Assembly (NCBI GenBank): GCA_034440355.1
Contig: JAWXBY010000098.1
Span: 1 to 63,765 of the forward strand
Reading direction: 5' to 3'
Length of the DNA stretch: 63,765 nucleotides
Origin: SZUA-430 sp034440355
GTDB taxonomy: Bacteria; Pseudomonadota; Alphaproteobacteria; Micropepsales; Micropepsaceae
Within the stretch, counting starts at the first letter, position 1; every line of letters begins with the position of its first letter. A model generated the notes under the pieces. It did no database searches. It worked only from the letters and a program-made list of their open reading frames with translations, and was not told the origin of the DNA. Made by a program: the position numbers and the translations under genes. This document shows positions 54,069 to 63,441 of the stretch, one piece after another.

Positions 54069-56633
54069 TCAGACAACCACATTCGCAATCCGGTTCGGCA
54101 CGATAATGACCTTTTTGACCGGTTTCCCGTCAATGGCCTTGACCACCGATTCCATGGCCAGCACCGCGGCCTCGACCGCCTTGGGGTCCGAATCCTTCGC
54201 GACGTCGATCTCGTCGCGCCGTTTACCGTTCACCTGAATCGCAATTGTAACAGTGTCCTGGCGCGTGAGCGCAGGGTCGGCCTTCGGCCAAGGCGTGTGG
54301 ACGACCATGGTTTCGCCGCCCAGGACTTGCCAGCACTCCTCCGCCAAATGCGGCACCATCGGGTTCATCAGCACGGTGAGCGTCTCCAACGCCTCGCGCA
54401 AAGCCCACTGGTCCGCCTCGCTCACCGGTTTGAAATCGCTCAGCGCATTGACGAACTCGTACATGCGCGCGACCGCCTTGTTGAACCGGAACCGGTCCAA
54501 GTCTTCCGTCACCGCGGCGATCGTCCGATGCGTCACCTGCCGGATCGCCAGCGCTTCATGCCCAAACCCGTCCGGCGCCACCGAACCAAAGCCCGGCAAG
54601 TGCGGCGCGCTCTCGTTCACCATGCGCCACGCGCGCTGCACATAGCGCCACGAACCCTCGATCCCCGACTCGCTCCACTCGGAATCGCGCTCGGGCGGGG
54701 AGTCCGACATCATGAACCACCGCGCGGCGTCGACGCCGTAGGTGTCCGCGACCGCTTCCGGCGGCACCACGTTCTTCTTCGACTTCGACATCTTCTCGAT
54801 CGAGCCGATCGTCACCGCCTGATTGCTGCCCCGCTTGACGACCGCGCCGTCGCGCTTCTCGACCTCTTCCGGGAACAGCCACTTGCCGTCCTGATCCTTA
54901 TAGGTCTCGTGCGTGATCATGCCCTGCGTGAACAACCCGGCGAACGGCTCACTAACACCCGCATAGCCGGCCTTGCGCATCGCCCGCGTAAAGAACCGCG
55001 CGTAGAGCAAATGCAAGATCGCATGCTCGATGCCGCCGATATACTGATCGACCGGCATCCAATAATCGACGGCTTCTTTGTTCGTCGGCCCCGGCGCCTG
55101 TGCATCGCAGAACCGGGCGAAATACCACGATGAGTCGACGAACGTATCCATCGTGTCCGTCTCGCGCCGCGCCGGCTTCCCGCACGACGGACAATCGACA
55201 TTCTTCCACGTCGGATGACGATCCAACGGATTGCCCGGCTGATCGAACGTCGCATCGTCGGGCAGCGTCACCGGCAAATCTTCATCGCGCACCGGCACAA
55301 CGCCGCAGTGATCGCAGTGGATCATCGGAATGGGACAGCCCCAATAACGCTGCCGGCTGACCCCCCAATCGCGCAGACGATAGGTGATCGTGCCGGTCCC
55401 CGCGCCCATCGCCTCCAGCTTCTTGATCACGGCCCGCTTGGCGTCGTCGACGTTCATGCCGTCCATGAAGCCTGAATTGGCCAGCAACCCGTCCCCGATA
55501 TAAGCCTCGGTCCCGACTGCAAACGCTTTCGGATCCTGGCCCTTCGGCACGACGACCGGAATGACCGGCAGCCCATACTTGCGCGCAAAATCCAAGTCGC
55601 GCTGATCGTGCGCCGGACAACCGAAGATCGCCCCCAGCCCATATTCCATCAGCACAAAGTTCGCGACATAGACCGGCACGGTGGCGCCCGCGATAAACGG
55701 ATGCTTCGCCTTCAAGCCGGTGTCGAAGCCCATCTTCTCCGCCGTCTCGATCGCCGCTTCGGTCGTCCCCTGCCGTTTGCACTCGGCGATGAAGCTGACC
55801 AACGAGGTGTCCGTCTTCGCCATCTCCTGCGCAATCGGATGATCGACCGCGATGGCGCAAAAGCTTGCGCCGAACAACGTATCCGGCCGCGTCGTGAAAA
55901 CCTCCAGCGACCCGTATTTCGGATCGCTCAACTCAAATGTAACGCGCGCGCCTTCCGACTTGCCGATCCAATTGCGCTGCATCAAGCGCACCTTGTCGGG
56001 CCAACGGTCCAAATCGCCCAACGCCGACAGCAACTCTTCCGCCATATCCGAAATCTTGAAGAACCACTGCGTCAGCTTGCGCTGCTCGACCAAGGCGCCC
56101 GAACGCCAGCCGCGCCCGTCGATCACCTGCTCGTTGGCCAGCACCGTGTGATCGACCGGGTCCCAATTGACGTTCGCTTCCTTGCGCGCGACGAACCCCA
56201 GCCGCTCGAAATCCAAGAACATCTTCTGCTGATGCTTGTAGTAAGTCGGATCGCAGGTCGCGAACTCGCGGCTCCAATCGATCGACAACCCCAAGATCTT
56301 CAGTTGCTCCTTCATCGTCGCGATGTTGGCGTAGGTCCACTTGCCCGGATGCGTCTTCTGCTCCATAGCGGCGTTTTCCGCCGGCATGCCGAACGCGTCC
56401 CACCCCATCGGGTGCAAGACGTTGAACCCCATCGCGCGCTTGAACCGCGCCACGACGTCGCCCATCACATAGTTGCGGCCATGCCCGATATGGATCTTCC
56501 CCGACGGATAGGGAAACATCTCCAGCACGTAGTACTTGGGCTTCGTCCGATCGATCTTCGCGTGAAAAACCTGGGCGTCGGCCCAAGCCGTCTGCCACTT
56601 CGGTTCGACCTCGCGTGCGTTATAGCGCGACAT
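54069..56633 (-). CDS. leuS: Leucyl-tRNA synthetase
   Basis: 854 residues, class I synthetase. HIGH motif in MFPYPSGKIHIGHGRNYVMGD, KMSKS in IEKMSKSKKNVV, and the CP1 editing domain (about 220-420) with its T-rich TTRPDTLFGASF site. DHCGVV and CPSCG give zinc-binding pairs. C-terminal anticodon and tail domains complete it. 22 bp separate its stop from lptE. Confidence 0.98.
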   Translation of the reverse strand: MSRYNAREVEPKWQTAWADAQVFHAKIDRTKPKYYVLEMFPYPSGKIHIGHGRNYVMGDVVARFKRAMGFNVLHPMGWDAFGMPAENAAMEQKTHPGKWTYANIATMKEQLKILGLSIDWSREFATCDPTYYKHQQKMFLDFERLGFVARKEANVNWDPVDHTVLANEQVIDGRGWRSGALVEQRKLTQWFFKISDMAEELLSALGDLDRWPDKVRLMQRNWIGKSEGARVTFELSDPKYGSLEVFTTRPDTLFGASFCAIAVDHPIAQEMAKTDTSLVSFIAECKRQGTTEAAIETAEKMGFDTGLKAKHPFIAGATVPVYVANFVLMEYGLGAIFGCPAHDQRDLDFARKYGLPVIPVVVPKGQDPKAFAVGTEAYIGDGLLANSGFMDGMNVDDAKRAVIKKLEAMGAGTGTITYRLRDWGVSRQRYWGCPIPMIHCDHCGVVPVRDEDLPVTLPDDATFDQPGNPLDRHPTWKNVDCPSCGKPARRETDTMDTFVDSSWYFARFCDAQAPGPTNKEAVDYWMPVDQYIGGIEHAILHLLYARFFTRAMRKAGYAGVSEPFAGLFTQGMITHETYKDQDGKWLFPEEVEKRDGAVVKRGSNQAVTIGSIEKMSKSKKNVVPPEAVADTYGVDAARWFMMSDSPPERDSEWSESGIEGSWRYVQRAWRMVNESAPHLPGFGSVAPDGFGHEALAIRQVTHRTIAAVTEDLDRFRFNKAVARMYEFVNALSDFKPVSEADQWALREALETLTVLMNPMVPHLAEECWQVLGGETMVVHTPWPKADPALTRQDTVTIAIQVNGKRRDEIDVAKDSDPKAVEAAVLAMESVVKAIDGKPVKKVIIVPNRIANVVV

Positions 56634-56741
56634 GATTCAAGTCCGTGAAATCTGGTGAAACGACGTTATCGACGCGCGCGCACGCAGGAGCAAGCGGCAT
56701 CGGGCCGCGCCCCCAAGGCAAGTCAGGCTATGTCTGGAAAG

Positions 56742-57272
56742 CTAGTCGCCGTCTTGCTTGATGGTGCGCGCTTTGTTCAAGATGAGGTTCTCAAGCTTGG
56801 TCACCGTTTCCGGGTCGACCGTGCCGTCGACCCAATCGCCGGTCGGCTTCTTGACCTCTTTGAACACCGAGACGCGAAGCGCGTCGGCCCTAAGTCGTGA
56901 ATCCAGGATGTAGACGGCAATGCGCATGCGTTCATTCGGCGTGGGCGTGTACCAGCCGGTTTTGATGATACCGCCGAAAGGATCCGCGGTTTCCATGGGC
57001 GCGAAGGACAACGCGTCCAGGCTTGCCCGCCACAGATGCCGGTTCACTGCCACACCCGTCTTCTTCTCGGCAGGCGACCCGGGGCCGAACCAATCGAAGA
57101 CGCTGCCGCCGGGCGTCGCCGCTTGCGCAGTTTGCGTGGTCGCCGGCTGCGAGGCTTGGGTCGCCACCGGCTGCGGCGGCGCCTCAACCGTGGTCGGCGC
57201 GTCCTCCGCATCCGACGCGCAGGCGGCCAACATCAACGCGGCGCAGGCAATGGGGAAAACCTTCGACATCAT
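56742..57272 (-). CDS. DUF3576 lipoprotein
   Basis: 176 residues (ATG 57272 or 57269). Lipobox LAAC, Cys18, then a Thr/Gln/Ala/Pro-rich stretch (about 25-55). The conserved domain is VNRHLWRASLDALSFAPMETADPFGGIIKTGWYTPTPNERMRIAVYILDSRLRADALRVSVFK. It usually precedes leuS in alphaproteobacteria, as here. Function unknown. Confidence 0.92.
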   Translation of the reverse strand: MMSKVFPIACAALMLAACASDAEDAPTTVEAPPQPVATQASQPATTQTAQAATPGGSVFDWFGPGSPAEKKTGVAVNRHLWRASLDALSFAPMETADPFGGIIKTGWYTPTPNERMRIAVYILDSRLRADALRVSVFKEVKKPTGDWVDGTVDPETVTKLENLILNKARTIKQDGD

Positions 57273-57600
57273 GGTTTAACTCGCGACCGACAGGGCCCGG
57301 GCAAGGGCCGAAAGGGTGAAGCCAGCTTGGGGACAAGCGAAGGCGCGTTATACGCGAAGAGGGGCAAGCTCGGCAATTGCCACGGGCAAATTTGCGCCCG
57401 CTGTCACGCGCTCTGCCAGGCCTCGCATGGTCAAAGGGCCCGTACTGGAAGTTGTGTCTGCGTGGAGATTGAGCGCAACACCAAGCGCGTGAAGTATCCG
57501 TAAGGCCGCTAACCGCTTGACCCTATCCCGTGAAACACCGCATGACTCCCCGCGGGGGAATGTAAAGTCGGTTCTGAAAACTCGGTGATGAGGCCGGTTC
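57273..57600. other. Region upstream of the first porin
   Basis: 328 bp without a gene, between the divergent DUF3576 gene and porin 1, so it must hold both promoters. Visible structure: palindrome CCCCGCGGGG (57548-57557), 50 bp before the porin ATG. I cannot identify a specific promoter or small RNA. Confidence 0.4.
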
Positions 57601-58923
57601 ATGAAGTATGCATGGCGTTCCCTGTCGGCCATATCACTCTTGGCGCTCAGCGCGGCCGCTGCCTCGGCGGAAGACGTCCGCTACACCTGGGGCGGTGCCG
57701 GCACCTTGTCGGGCTTCTGGGTTGACCAGGACGAAGTCCCCGGCAACGAACTCAACGATTACGGCTTCGCAGGCGAAGGCAAAGTGTGGGGCCGCGCCTC
57801 CATCCTGACCGACAGCGGTTGGGAATACGGCGTACGCGGCCAACTGCGCTTCCAGTCCAGCGAGCACGAATTCTCGAACGACCACATCCGCGGCGCGCCG
57901 GATTTCGTCGATGAGGTTTATCTCTTCGTCGACACCTTGTTCGGTGGCGTGGTGCTGGGCCTCGAAGACGGCGCAGCCGACCAATCCGGCATCTATTCGC
58001 CGACGGTCACCGACATCAACCGCATCGACGATCCGCGCGCGTACGTGCTGCAGGATCCCCTGTCGAACAGCTACACGGCCTTCACGCCGAACGGCGCGCA
58101 CATGCGCACCGACCTGAATGCTTCGGGCGACGCGTTCAAGCTCATCTACAAATCGCCACGCCTCATCGGCGTTCAGCTGTCGGCGTCCTACACGCCTGAG
58201 CTCACGCGCGGCCTGACCGATCTCTTCGACGACGACGATGATTTCGATGAGCAGTCGAACATCTGGGAAGTCGGCGTGAATTATCAGGGCTCGCTGAGCT
58301 CCTTCGACGTCGGTTTCTACGCCGGCTACGTCGCCGGCTACAACGAACGTGAAACGGTCGGCCACACGGTCGACATCGTCGCCGCGGCTCTCAACGGCGG
58401 CGCGCCGACCACCTTCACGTCGGAACCGTTCACCCCCGACGATCTCGAAGAATACGGCACCGGCCTTCAGATCGCCTACGAAGGCTTCAAGGTCGGCGGC
58501 TCCTACCGCGTGACGAACATCGCAGGCGCCGCGGGCCTCGCCGACCAGGCGATCGGCTCGCTCTCCGTCGGCTGCAGCACGGTCTCCGGCTGCGTCCTCC
58601 CCGACTCGCAAACGACGGTTTGGGGCGCGGGGGTCACGTATGAAACCGGTCCGTGGAAGTTCGGTGCGGGCTACGTGAACCTCGAAGAGGAACTGCCGCT
58701 CTTCATCGACACGACCCCGATCGGCCCCGACGTTGCGCGCGAACTCACGCAAGACGGCCAAGGCTGGACCGGCGCCGTGACATACGAATTCGACGAGAAC
58801 CTGCAGATCTCGGCCGGCTATCAGCATTACAATTTCGATGGACCGACGGGCGTCTGCACCGGCGCGGCGTGCGACACGCTCGACGCCGATTTGGCCTTCG
58901 TTCAAACGTCGATGTCGTTCTAA
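57601..58923 (+). CDS. Outer-membrane porin 1
   Basis: 440 residues. Signal peptide MKYAWRSLSAISLLALSAAAASA, then amphipathic strands ending in a C-terminal Phe (TSMSF), the outer-membrane insertion signature. The order LGLEDGAADQSGIYSPTV (about 119), FTPNGAHMRTDLN, LEEYGTGLQIAYEGF and the final CTGAACDTLDADLAFVQ is shared with the next gene. A long acidic loop (FDDDDDFDE) faces outward or into the pore. General-diffusion type by fold; selectivity unknown. Confidence 0.93.
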   Translation: MKYAWRSLSAISLLALSAAAASAEDVRYTWGGAGTLSGFWVDQDEVPGNELNDYGFAGEGKVWGRASILTDSGWEYGVRGQLRFQSSEHEFSNDHIRGAPDFVDEVYLFVDTLFGGVVLGLEDGAADQSGIYSPTVTDINRIDDPRAYVLQDPLSNSYTAFTPNGAHMRTDLNASGDAFKLIYKSPRLIGVQLSASYTPELTRGLTDLFDDDDDFDEQSNIWEVGVNYQGSLSSFDVGFYAGYVAGYNERETVGHTVDIVAAALNGGAPTTFTSEPFTPDDLEEYGTGLQIAYEGFKVGGSYRVTNIAGAAGLADQAIGSLSVGCSTVSGCVLPDSQTTVWGAGVTYETGPWKFGAGYVNLEEELPLFIDTTPIGPDVARELTQDGQGWTGAVTYEFDENLQISAGYQHYNFDGPTGVCTGAACDTLDADLAFVQTSMSF

Positions 58924-58974
58924 AGACCGGGAACCGGTCTGTGACGGGGGCCGCACGCAAGGCCCGTTTACTGT
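58924..58974 (+). terminator. Tandem hairpins between the porins
   Basis: AGACCGG (58924-58930) pairs perfectly with CCGGTCT (58934-58940) just after the stop. A second GC stem ACGGGGGCC / GGCCCGT (58944-58952, 58962-58968) follows. There is no T-run, so partial termination or mRNA end protection is more likely than strong termination. Confidence 0.45.
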
Positions 58975-59069
58975 CCGTCGAGCTACAGCACGCGCGGACA
59001 GACCACTATGCTACCGAATCGCAACGGCCCTGATTCTAGGGGCCGCCGCCCGTTGGGTTGTGAGGGGTC

Positions 59070-60290
59070 ATGGTCCGCATTGCAGGCATGAGTTGTCTGG
59101 CCGTCGTCGCGCTGAGCACCGGTCTCGCGCACGCCGAAGACTTTGAGCGTCTGCAACTGCGCCTCAACGGCCACGCCAACGTCGTTGGCGCCTACGTCGA
59201 TCAAACGAACCAAGACGGCCTCGACCAAGGCGTCCTCGCCGTCGACACGGGCCTCTTCGGCTCGGCCATCTTGCCGCTCGACGGCGGCGGCGAAGTCGGC
59301 GGCCGCATTGCGCTCGACCTCGACTACGCCTCGAACTTCGACTCGTTCCTGAACGACGCCGGCAGCGCCGACGTTCTCGAAGAACTCTGGTTCTACTGGG
59401 AAGACAAATTCGGCCGCCTGCAATTCGGCCTCGTCGACGGCGCCGCCGACGTCCTCGGCTTCGGCGTCCCCGCGGTCTCCAGAAGCATCCGCGTCGACAA
59501 CCCGGAAGTCTTCCTGCTCGGCTACCCCTGCGACCTCTTCTGCTCGTCCGACCCGCAGCAACCGGGCTCCCTCTTCAGCCCGAACGGCATGCAGCTCCGC
59601 TCCGACATCCACGGCTCGGACGACTATCTGAAGATCATGTACGTCACGCCGACCTTCGACGGCTTCCGCTTCGCCGTCTCGTTTGCGCCCGACGGCACGC
59701 GCGACCCGGGCCAACTCTTCGGCGACGACGAGTTCAATGAGCAAGGCAACGTCTGGGACTTCGGCGCCAGCTACGTCGGGACGTTGGGCGTCGTCGACCT
59801 TGGCCTCAGCGCCGGCTATGTGACGGGCGAAAACGTCAACAACACCAACCCCGGCTTCCTGGGCGACCTGGAAGAATGGGGCGGCGCGGTCAAACTCGGT
59901 TACGCCGAATGGACGCTCGGCGCCGCCTACCGCAGCACCAATGTCGCCGGCGGCGGCCCGGTCGTCCCCGGCTTCATCGCCAACGTCTTCGAAGATGAAA
60001 CGACCGACATCTGGAGCTTCGGCCTCACCTACGAACGCGGCCCCTGGATGCTCGGCGCCAACTACATCACGGCCGAAGAAGAACTCCCCTTCTTCACCGA
60101 AGACCAGGAAGGCTCAGGCTTGCAATTCGCCGCCGCCTACACCTTCAACGAAACCATCCGCCTCGGCGCCGGCTTCCAGCACTTCGAATTCGAAGGCCCC
60201 TTCGACGTCTGCCTCACCGACACCGGCCAATTCGGCTGCGACACCCTCGACGGCAACTTGGGCTACCTCGAAACGACGTTCAGCTTCTAA
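59070..60290 (+). CDS. Outer-membrane porin 2, paralogue of porin 1
   Basis: 406 residues. Signal peptide MVRIAGMSCLAVVALSTGLAHA and C-terminal Phe (TTFSF). Shared blocks with porin 1: FGLVDGAADVLGFGVPAV, FSPNGMQLRSDIHG, LEEWGGAVKLGYAEW, RSTNVAGG and the final C(7)CDTLDGNLGYLE. It has an extra cysteine pair PCDLFCSSD (about 153-157) absent from porin 1, and lacks the acidic DDDDD loop. Tandem duplication and divergence. Confidence 0.93.
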   Translation: MVRIAGMSCLAVVALSTGLAHAEDFERLQLRLNGHANVVGAYVDQTNQDGLDQGVLAVDTGLFGSAILPLDGGGEVGGRIALDLDYASNFDSFLNDAGSADVLEELWFYWEDKFGRLQFGLVDGAADVLGFGVPAVSRSIRVDNPEVFLLGYPCDLFCSSDPQQPGSLFSPNGMQLRSDIHGSDDYLKIMYVTPTFDGFRFAVSFAPDGTRDPGQLFGDDEFNEQGNVWDFGASYVGTLGVVDLGLSAGYVTGENVNNTNPGFLGDLEEWGGAVKLGYAEWTLGAAYRSTNVAGGGPVVPGFIANVFEDETTDIWSFGLTYERGPWMLGANYITAEEELPFFTEDQEGSGLQFAAAYTFNETIRLGAGFQHFEFEGPFDVCLTDTGQFGCDTLDGNLGYLETTFSF

Positions 60291-60307
60291 ACCTCACGTG
60301 CGTTTTT

Positions 60308-60335
60308 CCTCCCTCGCTTTAGCGGGGAGGGGGCT
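60308..60335. repeat. Reduced REP-like hairpin at convergent gene ends
   Basis: CCTCCC-CGCT pairs with AGCG-GGGAGG (60308-60330) with one bulged T, followed by GGGG. The form resembles the REP-like blocks at 38675 and 38779. It sits between the ends of porin 2 and the RND gene, where it could end both transcripts. Confidence 0.6.
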
Positions 60336-60345
60336 GACACCGAGC

Positions 60346-63300
60346 CTAGGTTGGATCGTCCGCCCCAACGGGCGTGCCCGAATACGTCGACAGCTTCGAC
60401 AACCGTTTGCCCAGCCACTTCGACACGTCGTCGACATACGAATAGATGACGGGGATGTAGATCAGGCTGAGCAAGGTCGACGACATCAGACCGCCGATCA
60501 CGGCGATCGCCATGCCGGCGCGGAAGTCGGCGTCTTCGCCCAGCCTCAGTGCCGTCGGCAACATGCCCGCCGCCATCGCGATCGTCGTCATGACGATCGG
60601 CGTCGCCCGCTTGGCGCAAGCATCGATAAGCGCTTCCGTGCGCGCCATCCCGCGATGCATGGAAATGATCCCGTATTCGACCAGCAAGATCGAATTTTTG
60701 GCGACGATCCCCATCAGCATCAAAAACCCGATGGTGGCGGGCAAGGTCAGCGCCTCGCCCGTCACGTAGAGCATGCCGAACGCGCCGCCCAGCGCCAGCG
60801 GCAGCGCCGCCATGATCGTAAGCGGCTGCATGAAGTCGCCGAAGAGCAGCACCAGCACGGCGTACATCAGGAAGACGCCGGTGGCGATCGCGATCGCGAA
60901 CTGCGCGAACACCTGGCCCATGCGCTCCGTGTCGCCGTATTTGATCTCGAACACGCCGTCGGGGAGCTTCTTCAACGTCGGCAGTTTCGCCAACGCTTTC
61001 GTCACGTCGCCCAGCGGCACCTTCGCTTCCGCATCGATCGTCACGCTGCGAAAGCGGTCGAAGCGCGTGATCTGCGCCGGCCCGCTGTCGAGCGTGATCG
61101 CGGCGACCGAGTTCAACGGCACCGGACCGCTGGCCGACGGCACGCCCAGAAGCCCGATCGTATCGATGCTGCCGCGCTGGCTTTCGGGGATCTGCATGCG
61201 GATGGGAATCTGCCGGTCGGTCAGATTGAACTTCGCCAAATTGGCGTCGACGTCGCCGATAGTCGCGATGCGCGCCGTCGCCGCAATGTCGCTCACGGAC
61301 ACGCCAAGCTGCGCCGCGCGGTCCAGATCGGGGCGAATGACGATCTCCGGCCGCCGCAGCGCCGAGGTCGAGAACGCATTGGCGACTTCGGGCAGCGCCG
61401 TCATCTCGCGCTGAACGCGCTCGGCCGTGTCCTGCAGCTTGCGCCCGTCATCGCTGGCCAGAACGATCGACACCGTTTCGCCCGCATTGCCCGAGCTGAA
61501 GCGGTAGCGCACGCCCGGCAGATCGGCGAGAGCGGCCGTCATCAGCGACTCAAGCTCTTGCTGCGAAAACTTGCGCTCGCCCTTCGGCACCATGTTGACG
61601 GTCAGCGTCGCCTTGCGCACGTCGCCGCTCGTGGAGTCCCCGCCCGGCCCCGCGGCGGACGAACCGGCACCGACGGCGGCGTAGACGCCCGTCACCTCGG
61701 GCCGCCGCGCGATGATCTGCCGTGCTCGTTCGGCCATCGTCGTCGTTTGCGCGAGGGTGGCACCCGGCGCGAGCTCGAGATTCAACGTCGTTTGCGAACG
61801 GTCGGAGGCCGGAATAAATCCCGTCGGAACCTGGGTCGCGACGAACACCGACAACGCCATCACGACGACACTCGTCGCCATGGTCAGTTTGCGATGCGAC
61901 AGCGCCCACGCGACGACGCGAAGATACTGCGTCATCACCGCACTCGGTCGCGCCGGTCCCGCGTCGTGCCCGGTCAAGAAATAGGCCGCGATCATCGGCG
62001 TGATGAGACGCGCGACGACCAGCGACAAGACCACCGCCGCCGCGACCGTTAAGCCGAACGGCTGAAAGAACTGCCCCGGAATGCCCGACATGAAACTAAC
62101 CGGCAGAAACACCGCGACGATGGTCAAGGTCGTGGCGACGACCGCAAGCCCGATCTCGTCGGCCGCCTCGATCGCCGCCTGGTATGGCGTCTTGCCCATG
62201 CGGATATGCCGGACGATATTCTCGATCTCGACGATAGCGTCGTCGACCAGAATGCCGACAGTCAACGTGATCGCAAGCAATGTGATGTTGTTCAGCGTGA
62301 AGCCGGCGAGCACCATGATCGCGAAAGTCGGAATGATCGAAAGCGGCATCGCTGTCGCGGCGATGGCCGTCGCCCGCCAGTCGCGCAAGAACAGCCACAC
62401 CACGATGATCGCCAACACGACGCCCTCATAGAGTGCATCCATCGACCCTTCATAGGTCGCCTCGACGAACTTCACCGTGTTCGAGATCAACTCGATCTTC
62501 ACGTTCGGATGCTCGGCGCGCAGCGCCTCGAGTGCCTCTTCGACGCCTTTGGCGACGCTGACGGCGCTCGATCCCACGGCGCGCAAGACGCCGAACGCGA
62601 CGACCGGCTTGCCGTTGAGATAGGCAGCCTGGCGCGCTTCGGCCGCGCCGTCGCTGACCGCGCCGAGGTCCGCCAAGCGAATCCGCCGCCCGTCGGCGAG
62701 CGCGATGCGCAACTCGCGCAGCTGATCGACGCTGCCGGCGCTGCCCAGCGTGCGGATCGACTGTTCGCTGCTGCCGATATTCGCCCGCCCGCCGGGCAGA
62801 TCGATGTTCACCAGCCCCAACTGGCGGCTCACCTCGGCGGCGGTGACGCCGTAGGCCATCAAACGCTCGGGGATCAGTTCGATGCGGACTTCGCGATCCA
62901 CGCCGCCGGTGCGGTTCACGTTCGACACGCCGGGCACGGAGAGCAATGCCTTGGCGACGTCGTTGTCGACGAACCAGCTCAAATCGACGGCGTCGAGCGT
63001 GTCGGAGGAAACCGAGAACGTCATGATCGCGCCGCCGGACGACGTCTGGCGCTGGATCGTCGGCTCCTGGACTTCGGCCGGCAGGTCTTGGCGAATCTTG
63101 GTGATCGCATCGCGCACGTCGTTGACGGCGCGGTCGGTGTCGGTACCGATCGCAAATTCGATCGATGTCGTGGAGATGCCGTCGCCGACGGTGGAACGGA
63201 TGTGGCTGACGTTGCCGACGCCCGCGACCGCATTCTCGACGAGGCGCGTCACCTGTGTTTCGAGTTCGGCGGGAGCAGCACCCGTCTGCGCCACGCCGAC

Positions 63301-63438
63301 CGTCACGGTCGGGATGTCGATGTCGGGAAACTGATTGACGCCCAGCGAACGGAACGCGATCAACCCCGCGAACGTCAGCAGGACGAACAGCAGGATCGAA
63401 GGAATAGGATTGCGGATTGCCCAAGCGGAAATATTCAT
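60346..63438 (-). CDS. RND efflux permease (AcrB/Mdt-like, HAE1)
   Basis: 1030 residues. N-terminal MNISAWAIRNPIPSILLFVLLTFAGL, then FPDIDIPTVTV. The TM4 charged pair is in TVGILVDDAIVEIENIVRHIRMG. The second half has MLMGIVAKNSILLVEYGIISMHRGM and KRATPIVMTTIAMAAGMLPTAL. Distinct from the pump at 48.6 kb (FPDIDIPTV and SAGPGGDSTSGDV loop). Its adaptor gene lies immediately upstream on the same strand, 3 bp away. Confidence 0.96.
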   Translation of the reverse strand: MNISAWAIRNPIPSILLFVLLTFAGLIAFRSLGVNQFPDIDIPTVTVGVAQTGAAPAELETQVTRLVENAVAGVGNVSHIRSTVGDGISTTSIEFAIGTDTDRAVNDVRDAITKIRQDLPAEVQEPTIQRQTSSGGAIMTFSVSSDTLDAVDLSWFVDNDVAKALLSVPGVSNVNRTGGVDREVRIELIPERLMAYGVTAAEVSRQLGLVNIDLPGGRANIGSSEQSIRTLGSAGSVDQLRELRIALADGRRIRLADLGAVSDGAAEARQAAYLNGKPVVAFGVLRAVGSSAVSVAKGVEEALEALRAEHPNVKIELISNTVKFVEATYEGSMDALYEGVVLAIIVVWLFLRDWRATAIAATAMPLSIIPTFAIMVLAGFTLNNITLLAITLTVGILVDDAIVEIENIVRHIRMGKTPYQAAIEAADEIGLAVVATTLTIVAVFLPVSFMSGIPGQFFQPFGLTVAAAVVLSLVVARLITPMIAAYFLTGHDAGPARPSAVMTQYLRVVAWALSHRKLTMATSVVVMALSVFVATQVPTGFIPASDRSQTTLNLELAPGATLAQTTTMAERARQIIARRPEVTGVYAAVGAGSSAAGPGGDSTSGDVRKATLTVNMVPKGERKFSQQELESLMTAALADLPGVRYRFSSGNAGETVSIVLASDDGRKLQDTAERVQREMTALPEVANAFSTSALRRPEIVIRPDLDRAAQLGVSVSDIAATARIATIGDVDANLAKFNLTDRQIPIRMQIPESQRGSIDTIGLLGVPSASGPVPLNSVAAITLDSGPAQITRFDRFRSVTIDAEAKVPLGDVTKALAKLPTLKKLPDGVFEIKYGDTERMGQVFAQFAIAIATGVFLMYAVLVLLFGDFMQPLTIMAALPLALGGAFGMLYVTGEALTLPATIGFLMLMGIVAKNSILLVEYGIISMHRGMARTEALIDACAKRATPIVMTTIAMAAGMLPTALRLGEDADFRAGMAIAVIGGLMSSTLLSLIYIPVIYSYVDDVSKWLGKRLSKLSTYSGTPVGADDPT

Positions 63439-63441
63439 GAC

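Noticed and set aside
57348..57632. 94-codon minus-strand frame in the porin upstream region
   Set aside because: It overlaps the porin start, has no ribosome site and no recognisable composition.
59941..62052. 703-codon plus-strand frame over porin 2 and the RND gene
   Set aside because: It spans two recognised genes on both strands and has a low-complexity Arg/His/Asp-rich translation.
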